Below, one piece after another: positions 24,677 through 32,255 of a stretch of 32,485 nucleotides of DNA. Location: assembly GCA_030431185.1 (NCBI GenBank), contig JAUIJO010000003.1, positions 1 to 32,485 of the forward strand, given 5' to 3'. The notes below the pieces were generated by a model, which saw nothing but the letters and a program-made list of their open reading frames with translations, had not been told where the DNA came from and ran no database searches. This DNA comes from Gammaproteobacteria bacterium. GTDB taxonomy: Bacteria; Pseudomonadota; Gammaproteobacteria; Xanthomonadales; Xanthomonadaceae. The number at the start of each line of letters is the position of its first letter. Positions within the stretch are counted from its first letter, which is position 1. The position numbers were made by a program, and so were the translations under genes.

Positions 24677-25816
24677 TCAGGCATCGGGGACCGGCAGCCC
24701 CCGGGCGGCATAGAAGGACTCCCGGAAGGCGGCGAAGGTTCCCTGGCCGACCGCCTCGCGCATCCCGGCCATCAGCCGCTGGTAGTAGCGCAGGTTGTGC
24801 AGGGTGCCCAGCATCGGGCCCAGCATCTCGTTGCAGCGGTCCAGGTGGCGCAGGTAGGCGCGGCTGAAGCCGTTGGCGCAGGCGTGGCAGTCGCAGCCCT
24901 CCTCGATCGGCCGCAGGTCGTGCTCGTAGGTCGCGTTGCGGACCCGGATCGTCCCCGTCGACGTGAAGAAGTGGCCATTGCGGGCGTTCCGGGTGGGCAT
25001 CACGCAGTCGAACATGTCCACGCCGCGCGCGACCGCCTCGACCAGGTCCTCCGGCCGCCCCACGCCCATCAGGTAGCGGGGCCGGTCGGCGGGCAGCTGC
25101 GGGCAGGTATGGTCGAGCATGGCGTTGCGCTCGGCCTCGGTCTCGCCCACGGCCAGCCCGCCAATGGCATAGCCGTCGAAGCCGATCGCCCGCAGGCCCT
25201 CGGCCGAACGGCTGCGCAGGTCGGGATGGACGCCGCCCTGGACGATGCCGAACAGCGCCGCGTCGTTGCCCTCGTGGGCCCGCTTCGAGCGCTCGGCCCA
25301 GCGCAGCGACAGCTCCATCGAGCGGGCGATGCGCTCCACCGCGACCGGCTGCCCGTCCACGTGCACCGGGGGGCATTCGTCGAAGATCATGACGATGTCC
25401 GAGCCCAGCACCTTCTGGATGTGCATGCTCTCCTCGGGCCCCAGGAACACCTTGCGGCCGTCGGTGGGCGCGGCGAAATGCACGCCGGCCTCGGTGATCT
25501 TGCGCTTGTGGGCCAGCGAGAAGACCTGGAAGCCGCCCGAGTCGGTGAGGATCGGGCCGTCCCAGCGGGCGAATCCATGCAGGCCGCCATGCGCCTCGAT
25601 GACCTCGAGGCCGGGCCGCAGGAACAGGTGGAAGGTGTTGCCCAGGATGATCTCCGCGCCGAGCTCGCGGACCTGGTGGGGCAGCACCCCCTTGACCGTC
25701 CCGTAGGTGCCGACGGGCATGAATGCGGGGGTTTCGATGCTGCCGCGCGGGAAGCTGATGCGGCCGCGGCGCGCCCTGCCGTCGGTCGCCAGCAACTCGA
25801 AGTCCATCCGGCTCAT
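24677..25816 (-). CDS. tgt: tRNA-guanine transglycosylase (queuine/preQ1 insertion)
   Basis: Encodes 379 residues. The start ATG overlaps the queA stop as ATGA; upstream in-frame extension runs inside queA and is rejected. Active-site residues are visible: Asp92 in TDSGGFQVFSL, Asp270 in FDCVMPTRNARNG (nucleophile), and the zinc site Cys308, Cys310, Cys313 and His340. GIVQGG and YAIGGLAVGE line the base pocket. The enzyme swaps guanine 34 for preQ1 in tRNAs with GUN anticodons. There is a one-residue longer spacing in the zinc loop than in E. coli (ANGFSR), which is minor. It is co-transcribed with queA. Confidence 0.96.
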   Translation of the reverse strand: MSRMDFELLATDGRARRGRISFPRGSIETPAFMPVGTYGTVKGVLPHQVRELGAEIILGNTFHLFLRPGLEVIEAHGGLHGFARWDGPILTDSGGFQVFSLAHKRKITEAGVHFAAPTDGRKVFLGPEESMHIQKVLGSDIVMIFDECPPVHVDGQPVAVERIARSMELSLRWAERSKRAHEGNDAALFGIVQGGVHPDLRSRSAEGLRAIGFDGYAIGGLAVGETEAERNAMLDHTCPQLPADRPRYLMGVGRPEDLVEAVARGVDMFDCVMPTRNARNGHFFTSTGTIRVRNATYEHDLRPIEEGCDCHACANGFSRAYLRHLDRCNEMLGPMLGTLHNLRYYQRLMAGMREAVGQGTFAAFRESFYAARGLPVPDA

Positions 25817-26925
25817 CGACCGCCCCCGTCCGCCCGCGGCCACAGCAGCATCGCGTCGCCATAGCTGAAGAACCGGTATCGCCCGGCGATCGCGTGGGCA
25901 TAGGCCTCGAACACCCGATCCTTGCCCGCGAACGCGGAGATCATCATCAAGAGGGTGCTTTCGGGCAGGTGGAAGTTGGTGATCATCGCGTCGACCGACC
26001 GGATGCGGTAGCCCGGCAGGATGAAGAGGCGGGTTTCGCCGGCGAACGGACGCAGCTCGCGTTCCCCGGCGTCGTTGGTGCGCATCGCCGACTCCAGCGC
26101 GCGCACCACCGTGGTGCCCACGCCGATCACGCGGCCGCCGGCCGCGCGGGTCCGCCGCACCTGGTCGACCAGTTCGGCGCCCACGTTGAGCCATTCGCTG
26201 TGCATGACGTGCTGGTCCAGGTGCTCGACGCGGACCGGCTGGAAGGTGCCCGCGCCCACGTGCAGGGTCACGTGGCCGGTGCCGATGCCGCGCTCGCGGA
26301 GCGCGGCCAGCAGGGCATCGTCGAAATGCAGGCCCGCCGTGGGCGCGGCGACGGCCCCCGCTTCACGGGCGAACACGGTCTGGTAGCGCTCGGCATCGGC
26401 CTCGCCCGGCTCGCGCTCGATGTAGGGCGGCAGCGGCAGGCGGCCGGCCTTGACCAGCCAGCTCTCCAGCGACTCGGGCAGGCGGAAGCGGAGCCGGTAG
26501 AACTCGCCGTCGCGGTCGAGGACCTCGGCCTCGCCGCCGGCATCGAGGGCGATCACGGCTCCCGGCCGCGGCGACTTGCTGACCCCCAGCTGGACGCGTG
26601 CATCGGCGCCGCCGAGCAGGCGTTCGATCAGTATCTCGACCCTGCCGCCCGTGCTTTTCTGGCCGTACAGGCGCGCCGGGATCACCCGGGTGTCGTTGAA
26701 CACCAGCAGGTCGCCGGGCTCGAGCAGCCCGGGCAGGTCGCGGAATGCGCGGTCGTCCAGTACGCCAGGCGACGGCGGCACCACCAGCAGGCGGCTCGCC
26801 GAGCGCTCGGCCAGCGGTGCCTGGGCGATCAGTTCGGTGGGGAGGTCGTAGTGGAAGTCGGACTTCTTCAAGCGGGGGTCTTCGAGGACGTGTCGGGCCC
26901 GTCGCACGGCGGGCGGGCCGCCCAT
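25813..26925 (-). CDS. queA: S-adenosylmethionine:tRNA ribosyltransferase-isomerase QueA
   Basis: QueA converts preQ1 in tRNA to epoxyqueuosine using the ribosyl part of SAM. The conserved family start is KKSDFHYDLPTELIAQAPL; hallmark segments are LVFNDTRVIPARL, AAPTAGLHFD, LHVGAGTFQPVR, MHSEW and MITNFHLPESTLLMMISAFAG. The start codon is uncertain. ATG 26925 has AGGA 9 nt upstream and adds 18 Arg/Pro-rich residues before the conserved region. A TTG at 26871 fits homology better but has little ribosome binding site. Length is 370 or 352 residues respectively. Its stop overlaps the tgt start. The lrp-like gene ends 34 nt upstream on the same strand. Confidence 0.94.
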   Translation of the reverse strand: MGGPPAVRRARHVLEDPRLKKSDFHYDLPTELIAQAPLAERSASRLLVVPPSPGVLDDRAFRDLPGLLEPGDLLVFNDTRVIPARLYGQKSTGGRVEILIERLLGGADARVQLGVSKSPRPGAVIALDAGGEAEVLDRDGEFYRLRFRLPESLESWLVKAGRLPLPPYIEREPGEADAERYQTVFAREAGAVAAPTAGLHFDDALLAALRERGIGTGHVTLHVGAGTFQPVRVEHLDQHVMHSEWLNVGAELVDQVRRTRAAGGRVIGVGTTVVRALESAMRTNDAGERELRPFAGETRLFILPGYRIRSVDAMITNFHLPESTLLMMISAFAGKDRVFEAYAHAIAGRYRFFSYGDAMLLWPRADGGGR

Positions 26926-26959
26926 TGTAAGAGGTCCTGCCCCGCCCGGCCGGGACCGC

Positions 26960-27391
26960 TCAGCGCTCGAACTTGGCCGACAGGATGATCGACGAGGTGG
27001 TGCGCCCCACGCCATCGATCGCACCGATGCGGTCGGTCAGCTCGTCCATCTCCTCGACGCTCGGCACCATGCCCATGGCGACCAGGTCGAAGGGACCGCT
27101 GACGGAGTGCAGCACCCTCAGCTCGGGCATGGCCCTCAAGGCTTCCACCACCGCCGCCATCTGCTTGGGCAGCACGGTGATCATGATGTGGGCGCGGATG
27201 TGGCCCTGCTCGGCCTGGTCGTGCACCCGCACGGTGTAACCGCGGATGACGCCCTGCCGCTCGAGCCGCTCGATCCGGCTCTGCACGGTCGTTCGCGACA
27301 GTTTCAGCTGCCGGGCGATCTCGGCGATGGAGGCGCGTGCATTCTCGCGAAGCACGGAAAGCAACTGCTGGTCGGCGGCGGTGATCTTCAT
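26960..27391 (-). CDS. Lrp/AsnC family transcriptional regulator
   Basis: Encodes 143 residues. It has an N-terminal helix-turn-helix (IAEIARQLKLSRTTVQSRIERLERQGVIRGY, about 22-52) and a C-terminal RAM ligand-binding domain (HIMITVLPKQ, then VLHSVSGPFDLVAMGMV). Such proteins sense amino acids and control amino-acid metabolism. No clear ribosome binding site precedes the ATG, so it could be leaderless. It is divergent from a class III aminotransferase, and the space between holds a dyad operator, so the aminotransferase is the obvious target, together with autoregulation. queA follows downstream but is probably separate in function. Confidence 0.93.
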   Translation of the reverse strand: MKITAADQQLLSVLRENARASIAEIARQLKLSRTTVQSRIERLERQGVIRGYTVRVHDQAEQGHIRAHIMITVLPKQMAAVVEALRAMPELRVLHSVSGPFDLVAMGMVPSVEEMDELTDRIGAIDGVGRTTSSIILSAKFER

Positions 27392-27403
27392 TTGAACGAT
27401 ATT

Positions 27404-27422
27404 TTTCGTCGAATTGACGAAA
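27404..27422. promoter_or_regulatory. Dyad operator in lrp-aminotransferase intergenic region
   Basis: TTTCGTC-GAATT-GACGAAA is a perfect 7-bp inverted repeat with a 5-bp spacer. The half-site GACGAAAT recurs at 27459-27466. A second pair, TTTGAAC (27391-27397, at the lrp start codon) and GTTCAAA (27437-27443), flanks the dyad. This clustering fits cooperative Lrp-type binding controlling both genes. Confidence 0.6.
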
Positions 27423-27472
27423 TCAGCTGGAATTCCGTTCAAATCTACACTGTCTATCGACGAAATAATCCA

Positions 27473-27478
27473 GATAAT
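27473..27478 (+). promoter_or_regulatory. Possible -10 element for the aminotransferase gene
   Basis: GATAAT, 31 nt before the ATG at 27509; the -35 is poor, as is usual for activator-dependent promoters. The gene's ribosome binding site AAAGGAG (27496-27502) is strong, with 6-nt spacing. Confidence 0.3.
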
Positions 27479-27508
27479 AGGGAGATAACGCTCAGAAAGG
27501 AGAAGCAC

Positions 27509-29002
27509 ATGGCCGTCACCGACACCCTCGCCCCCCTGCGCGCCCATGGCGGTTCGCGCCGCACCGTGGGCCTGGACGACGACACCCTGCTCCGTTTCGC
27601 CCCCCGCCACCCCGCACTGGTCGAGGCCGTGGACGCCGCGGCGGCCGAGTACGCCCGGATCAAGGACGAGTTCGGCGAGCTGCTCGACATGGACGAGGAC
27701 GCGCAGGCGCAGGCCGTGCAGGGCGGCTACATCAATTTCTATCCCGACGACGCCGTGAACCCCTATGTCGCGCTCGCCGCGCGCGGGCCCTGGATCGTCA
27801 CGCTCAAGGGCGCCGTGCTGCATGACTCGGGCGGCTACGGGATGCTCGGCTTCGGCCACGCGCCCAAGGCCGTGATCGATGCCATGTCGCGGCCGCAGGC
27901 GATGGCCAACATCATGACCCCGAACCTGTCGCAGCTGCGCTTCGAACGCCTGCTGCGCGACGCGATCGGCCTGGGCCGCGAATGCCCGTATGCGAAGTTC
28001 CTGTGCCTGAACTCGGGCTCGGAATCGGTCACCCTGGCCGCGCGGATCGCCGATGCGAACGCCAAGACCCTGACCGACGCCGGGGCGCGCCACGCCGGTC
28101 GTACGATCAAGCGCGTCGTCGTGAAGGGGGCCTTCCATGGCCGCACCGACCGCCCCGCGCTGTATTCGGACTCCTCCCGCAAGACCTATGCGAAGTTCCT
28201 CGCGAGCTACCGCGACGAGGACTCGGTGATCGCGGTCCCGCCGTACGACATCGAGGCGCTGCGCCAGGTGTTCGCCGACGCGGACGCGCAGGGCTGGTTC
28301 ATCGAGGCGATGTTCCTGGAGCCGGTCATGGGCGAAGGCGATCCGGGCCGCAGCGTGCCGCGCGATTTCTACGACGCCGCACGCGAGCTCACCCTCGCCC
28401 ATGGCTCCCTGCTGCTGGTCGACTCCATCCAGGCCGGGCTTCGGGCGAATGGCGTCCTGTCGATCGTCGACTATCCCGGCTTCGACGGCGCCGAGGCACC
28501 CGACATGGAGACCTATTCCAAGGCGCTCAACGCAGGCCAGTACCCGCTGTCCGTGCTGGCGGTCAACGCGCGGGCCGCGGGCCTGTACCAGAAGGGCCTG
28601 TACGGCAACACCATGACCACCAATCCGCGTGCGCTCGACGTCGCCAGCACGGTGCTGTCGATGGTCACGCCGGAACTGCGCGAGAACATCCGCGCGCGCG
28701 GCGCCGAGGCGCTGGAGAAGCTCGAGGCCCTTAAGGCCGAACTGGGCGGCGAGATCACCAAGGTCCAGGGCACGGGCCTGCTGTTCTCCTGCGAGCTCTC
28801 CTCCGATTTCAAGTGCTACGGCGCCGGTTCCACCGAGGAGTGGCTGCGCGAGCACGGCATCGGCGTGATCCACGGCGGCGTCAACTCGCTGCGCTTCACC
28901 CCGACCTTCGCGATCACCAGCGAGGAGATCGACATGCTGGTCGGCATGATCGGCCGGGCCCTGAAGGAAGGACCGCGCGCCAGCGAGGCGGCGGCCGCCT
29001 GA
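27509..29002 (+). CDS. Class III PLP-dependent aminotransferase, substrate unknown
   Basis: Encodes 497 residues; the ATG is fixed by a strong AAAGGAG. The fold-type I, class III plan is visible: LNSGSESVTLAARIADA (cofactor phosphate region), GAFHGRTDRP, a cofactor Asp305 in LLVDSIQAGLRANG, and the Schiff-base Lys338 in YSKALNAGQYPLSVLAV, followed by YGNTMTTNPRALDVA. The usual DEVQTG of omega-amino-acid transaminases is DSIQAG here, so this is a divergent subgroup and the substrate should not be guessed. Divergent Lrp/AsnC control suggests amino-acid catabolism. It ends at a clear terminator. Confidence 0.85.
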   Translation: MAVTDTLAPLRAHGGSRRTVGLDDDTLLRFAPRHPALVEAVDAAAAEYARIKDEFGELLDMDEDAQAQAVQGGYINFYPDDAVNPYVALAARGPWIVTLKGAVLHDSGGYGMLGFGHAPKAVIDAMSRPQAMANIMTPNLSQLRFERLLRDAIGLGRECPYAKFLCLNSGSESVTLAARIADANAKTLTDAGARHAGRTIKRVVVKGAFHGRTDRPALYSDSSRKTYAKFLASYRDEDSVIAVPPYDIEALRQVFADADAQGWFIEAMFLEPVMGEGDPGRSVPRDFYDAARELTLAHGSLLLVDSIQAGLRANGVLSIVDYPGFDGAEAPDMETYSKALNAGQYPLSVLAVNARAAGLYQKGLYGNTMTTNPRALDVASTVLSMVTPELRENIRARGAEALEKLEALKAELGGEITKVQGTGLLFSCELSSDFKCYGAGSTEEWLREHGIGVIHGGVNSLRFTPTFAITSEEIDMLVGMIGRALKEGPRASEAAAA

Positions 29003-29024
29003 GGACCGCTGTCCACGCACGAAG

Positions 29025-29051
29025 AAGGGCGGCCGCAAGGCCGCCTTTTTT
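29025..29051 (+). terminator. Intrinsic terminator after aminotransferase
   Basis: GGCGGCC-GCAA-GGCCGCC stem (29028-29034 with 29039-29045), extended by A-T and G-U pairs, followed by TTTTTT. Confidence 0.88.
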
Positions 29052-29117
29052 CGTTGCAGTCACCCAATCCCAGGCGCGGGCTTCTTCGGCAGTTCGTCGT
29101 CCAGCCGGCATCCGTCC

Positions 29118-29150
29118 CCGTAGCCCAGGTAAGCGCAGCGCACCCGGGGC
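29118..29150. repeat. Intergenic palindrome of the GTAGCCC...GGGGC type
   Basis: GTAGCCCAGGTAAGCGCAGCGCACCCGGGGC forms an imperfect hairpin. It resembles a common proteobacterial intergenic repeat. A half copy, GTAGCCCGGACAAGCGCA, is found at about 29233-29250, directly abutting the next repeat. Confidence 0.6.
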
Positions 29151-29251
29151 CTCGATTCCAGGGGACATGGAAGGTCGGTCCAAGGACCGCGAAGCCGCAC
29201 GGGGGGAGGCGACGGCAGCCCTCGCCAGCCGCGTAGCCCGGACAAGCGCAA

Positions 29252-29368
29252 GGCCGTAGGGTGGGTAGAGCCGAAGGCGAAACCCACCGTCGCGTAGCCG
29301 CACGCATGAGGAACGATGGGTTTTGCTTCGCGCTACCCATCCTGCGAAGCCACGAACACCTGACCGCC
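29252..29368. repeat. Palindromic 117-bp repeat, copy 1
   Basis: The first of two direct copies with 110 of 117 positions identical and no gaps (offset 127 bp). Each copy is itself an inverted repeat: the left arm GTAGGGTGGGTAGAG...GAAACCCACCG pairs with the right arm CGATGGGTTTTGCTTCGCGCTACCCATCC. It could fold into a long hairpin. There is no transposase and no coding frame. Confidence 0.85.
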
Positions 29369-29378
29369 AGCCACGCAG

Positions 29379-29495
29379 GGCCGTAGGGTGGGTAGAGCCG
29401 AAGGCGAAACCCACCGTCGCGCAGCCGCACGCATGACGAACGATGGGTTTTGCTTCGCGCCACCCATCCTACGAAGCTGCGAACGCCTGACCGCC
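29379..29495. repeat. Palindromic 117-bp repeat, copy 2
   Basis: Second direct copy, separated from the first by 10 bp and ending just before the phosphoesterase stop codon. Several of the seven differences are transitions that alter arm pairing only slightly, e.g. CTACCC to CCACCC. Confidence 0.85.
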
Positions 29496-29496
29496 C

Positions 29497-30891
29497 CTAC
29501 TCCCAGCAGCGGTCGCGCCGGCCCTTGAGGGTTGCCTCGCGCACGCAGTCGCGTGGCGCGATGCGGCCTTCCCGCCGCTCCACCACGCGCTTCGGACCCG
29601 GCCCGGCGTCGACCAGGTCGAAGGCATCGTAGAGACGCCCGGTCGCGGTGCGGGCCTCGTAGCCCAGCCGCCCGTCGGCGATGCGGATCGCCTGGAACAA
29701 CTGCGTGTCCTCCCCCACCGGCGACATCGTCGACCGGGCCTCGGCGGACAGCCGGTACTGCTTGGCCCCGGCCACCGACACCACGAACACCGGCGCGCGC
29801 GACGCGTCGTCCAGTCCCCGGCGGCCATAGGTATGGTCGTGGCCCTGCAGGACCAGGTCGACGTGGTGCGCGCGTATCACCGGCAACAGATGATCGCGCA
29901 GGGCCGCGTTCTCGCGACCATCGCGCGGGGAGAAGAAGGGCTGGTGCAGCAGCACCACGCTCCAGCGGTTCGGGTTGCCGGCGAGGACGCCATCCAGCCA
30001 TTCGGCCTGCGCGCGCGCCGTGCCCAGATCCAGCGCCGAGGTGCCGTCGATCACGGCGATGCGCACGCCCTGGTAGTCGAACCAGTAGGTCGTCGCCGCG
30101 CCCGTCCCGCCCTGGATGCCATTGGCCGGCAAGGCGAACTGCACCGGCCAGTGGCCGCCGAGCACGCGGCGCTCCCGTGGCGTGTCCTCGAATTCCTCGA
30201 AGTATTCGTGGTTGCCCGGAGCGGGCGCCGTCATCGCCGACGTGGACAATACCCCGGTCGCGTCGAACCACTCGCCCCATTCGTCGTCGTCCTCGCCATC
30301 GCCACCGCTGACCATGTCCCCTGCGTACAGGACCAGGCGCGCGTCGGGCGCGTGCCGCAGCGCTTCCCGCGCCACCCGCGAAGTAAGGCTGAGGTTCTTG
30401 TTCTGCGTGTCGCCGAAATACAGGAGCTCGAGCGGCTCGCCGACGACCCCCGCGGTCCGCAACTGCATCCACGCGCTCCACGTACGGTCGCCGCCCACCC
30501 GATAGGCGTACAGGGTGCCGGGCTGCAGCCCGTCGACGTCCGCCCGATGATGGTGGGCGACGCCGTTCTCCGTGCCCAGCACCTGGCTCGTCGCGGCGAT
30601 GCGTCGCGGCGTGCCCATGTCCGGCGAATCGCCGGCGGGCACGATCTCCAGCCAGGGCGCTTCGACGCTCGCATCCGTGCGCCAGGCCACCGCGAAGCCT
30701 CGCGCGGCATCCTCGGCCGGCGACGCCACGATCCGGTCCGGGAAGCCGTCGGCGACGTAGCGCGCCACGCCGGCGGGCACCTGGGTGTTGGGCTCCGGTT
30801 CGCGAACCCGCACCGCGTCGCTGGCCGCCACGGTGCCGGACACCCCCAGGAGGGCCGCCAGGCCCAGGCGGCGCAGGGTCACGGTCGACAC
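29497..30891 (-). CDS. Exported metallophosphoesterase, purple acid phosphatase-like
   Basis: Encodes 464 residues from a GTG (another GTG at 30882 is possible). A signal peptide ends near residue 23 (VAAS). Residues ~40-148 form a fibronectin-like domain as in purple acid phosphatases (VAWRTDASVEAPWLEI, LQPGTLYAYRVG). The calcineurin-like catalytic domain follows: GDTQ (Asp161), GDMV (Asp192), GNHEY (Asn227/His228), LLHQP (His316) and GHDHTYGR (His351, His353). All metal ligands are present. It probably releases phosphate from organic esters in the periplasm. It begins 3 nt after the phytase stop codon, forming a two-gene phosphorus-scavenging operon. Confidence 0.88.
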   Translation of the reverse strand: MSTVTLRRLGLAALLGVSGTVAASDAVRVREPEPNTQVPAGVARYVADGFPDRIVASPAEDAARGFAVAWRTDASVEAPWLEIVPAGDSPDMGTPRRIAATSQVLGTENGVAHHHRADVDGLQPGTLYAYRVGGDRTWSAWMQLRTAGVVGEPLELLYFGDTQNKNLSLTSRVAREALRHAPDARLVLYAGDMVSGGDGEDDDEWGEWFDATGVLSTSAMTAPAPGNHEYFEEFEDTPRERRVLGGHWPVQFALPANGIQGGTGAATTYWFDYQGVRIAVIDGTSALDLGTARAQAEWLDGVLAGNPNRWSVVLLHQPFFSPRDGRENAALRDHLLPVIRAHHVDLVLQGHDHTYGRRGLDDASRAPVFVVSVAGAKQYRLSAEARSTMSPVGEDTQLFQAIRIADGRLGYEARTATGRLYDAFDLVDAGPGPKRVVERREGRIAPRDCVREATLKGRRDRCWE

Positions 30892-30894
30892 GAC

Positions 30895-32013
30895 TCAGCG
30901 ACCGCAGGTCTTCAACGACAAGGCGCGTGCGATGTCGCGCCAGTCGAAGGCCGCGACGCCCTGGTCGTCGTCGACGGCGTAGAACACGCCCTCGGGAAAG
31001 CGTGCGTCGGGATGCATGTCCAGCCACACGCCATCGGTGTTGGCGGTGCGCTCGCCGGCGAATGCGCCGACGTGGGCCAGGCTCACGCGATCGAACACAT
31101 GGAACAGGCTGCGGTCCTTGAACTGGTCCGTCGCCAGCCAGTAGCCGCTTCCGTCGGCGCATGCATACAGGGCCATGCCCTCGGCCTGGGCCTTGAACAG
31201 TCCGGCGCCGACGTCGCGGACACGGTAGCGGCCATCGAGACCGTACTCCCGCAACCGGGTACCGACCGCCACGTCCTCCTCGGACAGCAGCAGGCGGTCA
31301 TGCGCGACGTCACCGTACACCGACTCGGCGATGCGGATGGCGCCGGAGGCGCCGGTATCGCCGAACGTGCCTGTCAGCGTGGCCTTCCAGCCGGCGTCGT
31401 GCTCCAGGCGGTAGCGCTTGAAGCGTTCACCGAGCTCGTCCAGAGGCGGCGGCACGTCCTCGTCCCGGGGCGACATGTAATTGTCGCTCACGATCACTTC
31501 GTAGCCGGCGCCCGCCTTGTGCACCCAGAGTCCATAGGGCTGCTGCAGCTCCGTGGAGCCGAAGGACAGCAGTGGCTCGAACGATGGCAGGGCGAACACC
31601 TGCACGCGACGGTTGTCGCGCTCGACGACGAACACCAGGTCGTCGACCACCGCGATCCCGTTGGGACGGTCCAGGCGGCCCGGCCCTTCGCCCGGTCCGG
31701 CGACCGCGCGGATGCGCCGGCCGGTGCCGCCGTCGTACACCACCAGCCGGTCGGTGGTCTTGGCCGTGGCGATCAGCCAGCGCGCGCCGTCGGGTGCCGT
31801 CCAGGACGCCGGCGAATCGATGTTGTCGTCCGGCGTCGGCGCGGTGGTGAACGCCTCGCGCACCACTTCGTGCGGGACACCGGCATCCACCAGGAGGGGA
31901 TCGACCTCCATCGTTTCGTCGGGTTCGTGTTCCGGCGACCCCCGCTCCACCGGCGCCGGGGTGGCACAGGCCGACAGCAGGACGGCTACGCAGAGGAAGG
32001 ACAGGTGTCGCAT
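30895..32013 (-). CDS. Beta-propeller phytase-like lipoprotein
   Basis: Encodes 372 residues from ATG 32013; upstream in-frame ATGs at 32019 and 32028 are possible. A lipobox LSAC sets Cys16 as the lipidation site. The mature part resembles beta-propeller phytases (3-phytase family): DSPASW (66-71, cf. DDPAIW), ATAKTTDRLVVYDGGTG, RPNGIAVVDDLVFVVERDNRR, LLSEEDVAVGTRLREY (cf. SEED), QAEGMALYACADGSGYWL (cf. EGLTIY), and TANTDGVWL...FPEGVFYAVDD (cf. DTDGIDV...FVAQD). Such enzymes remove phosphates from phytate and other inositol phosphates, using calcium. A co-transcribed phosphatase and a divergent TonB receptor fit phytate use. Confidence 0.82.
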   Translation of the reverse strand: MRHLSFLCVAVLLSACATPAPVERGSPEHEPDETMEVDPLLVDAGVPHEVVREAFTTAPTPDDNIDSPASWTAPDGARWLIATAKTTDRLVVYDGGTGRRIRAVAGPGEGPGRLDRPNGIAVVDDLVFVVERDNRRVQVFALPSFEPLLSFGSTELQQPYGLWVHKAGAGYEVIVSDNYMSPRDEDVPPPLDELGERFKRYRLEHDAGWKATLTGTFGDTGASGAIRIAESVYGDVAHDRLLLSEEDVAVGTRLREYGLDGRYRVRDVGAGLFKAQAEGMALYACADGSGYWLATDQFKDRSLFHVFDRVSLAHVGAFAGERTANTDGVWLDMHPDARFPEGVFYAVDDDQGVAAFDWRDIARALSLKTCGR

Positions 32014-32190
32014 CGGCATTGATCCCATTGCTGCAATGAATATGTCAGGAAAGCGCAACGTTCTACCCGAGTTTCGTGACGCTGCGGTGTCATCGCACCA
32101 GCGCCTGCTCCGGAGGGCATGGCCGTCCATGCATGCGCTGCAACCGGGCTGCCCCACGAACGTCACCCGCGTCATCGAACCGGCACGCGC

Positions 32191-32208
32191 ATGTCATTTG
32201 CCTGCCAT
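32191..32208 (+). promoter_or_regulatory. PhoB-box-like site upstream of TonB receptor
   Basis: ATGTCAT-TTGC-CTGCCAT matches the Pho box layout (two CTGTCAT repeats with a 4-bp spacer) at 12 of 14 repeat positions. Weaker units lie upstream in the same 11-bp phase: GCGTCAT at 32169-32175 and CCGGCAC at 32180-32186. Confidence 0.5.
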
Positions 32209-32218
32209 CGCACGGACG

Positions 32219-32224
32219 TACAAA
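32219..32224 (+). promoter_or_regulatory. Candidate -10 element for TonB receptor gene
   Basis: TACAAA, exactly 10 bp after the Pho-box-like site, the spacing seen in PhoB-activated promoters where the box replaces the -35. Confidence 0.4.
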
Positions 32225-32255
32225 TGCCGCTTTCAGCGAAGCGGATCTTTCCTCC

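Noticed and set aside
29252..29495. Repeat pair considered as an insertion sequence
   Set aside because: No transposase frame, no terminal target duplication visible, and the units are only 117 bp palindromes.
32042..32048. CTGACAT half-site (minus strand) considered as a PhoB box for the phytase operon
   Set aside because: The partner repeat at the right spacing matches only three of seven positions. It is too weak to call, though the operon may share the upstream array.
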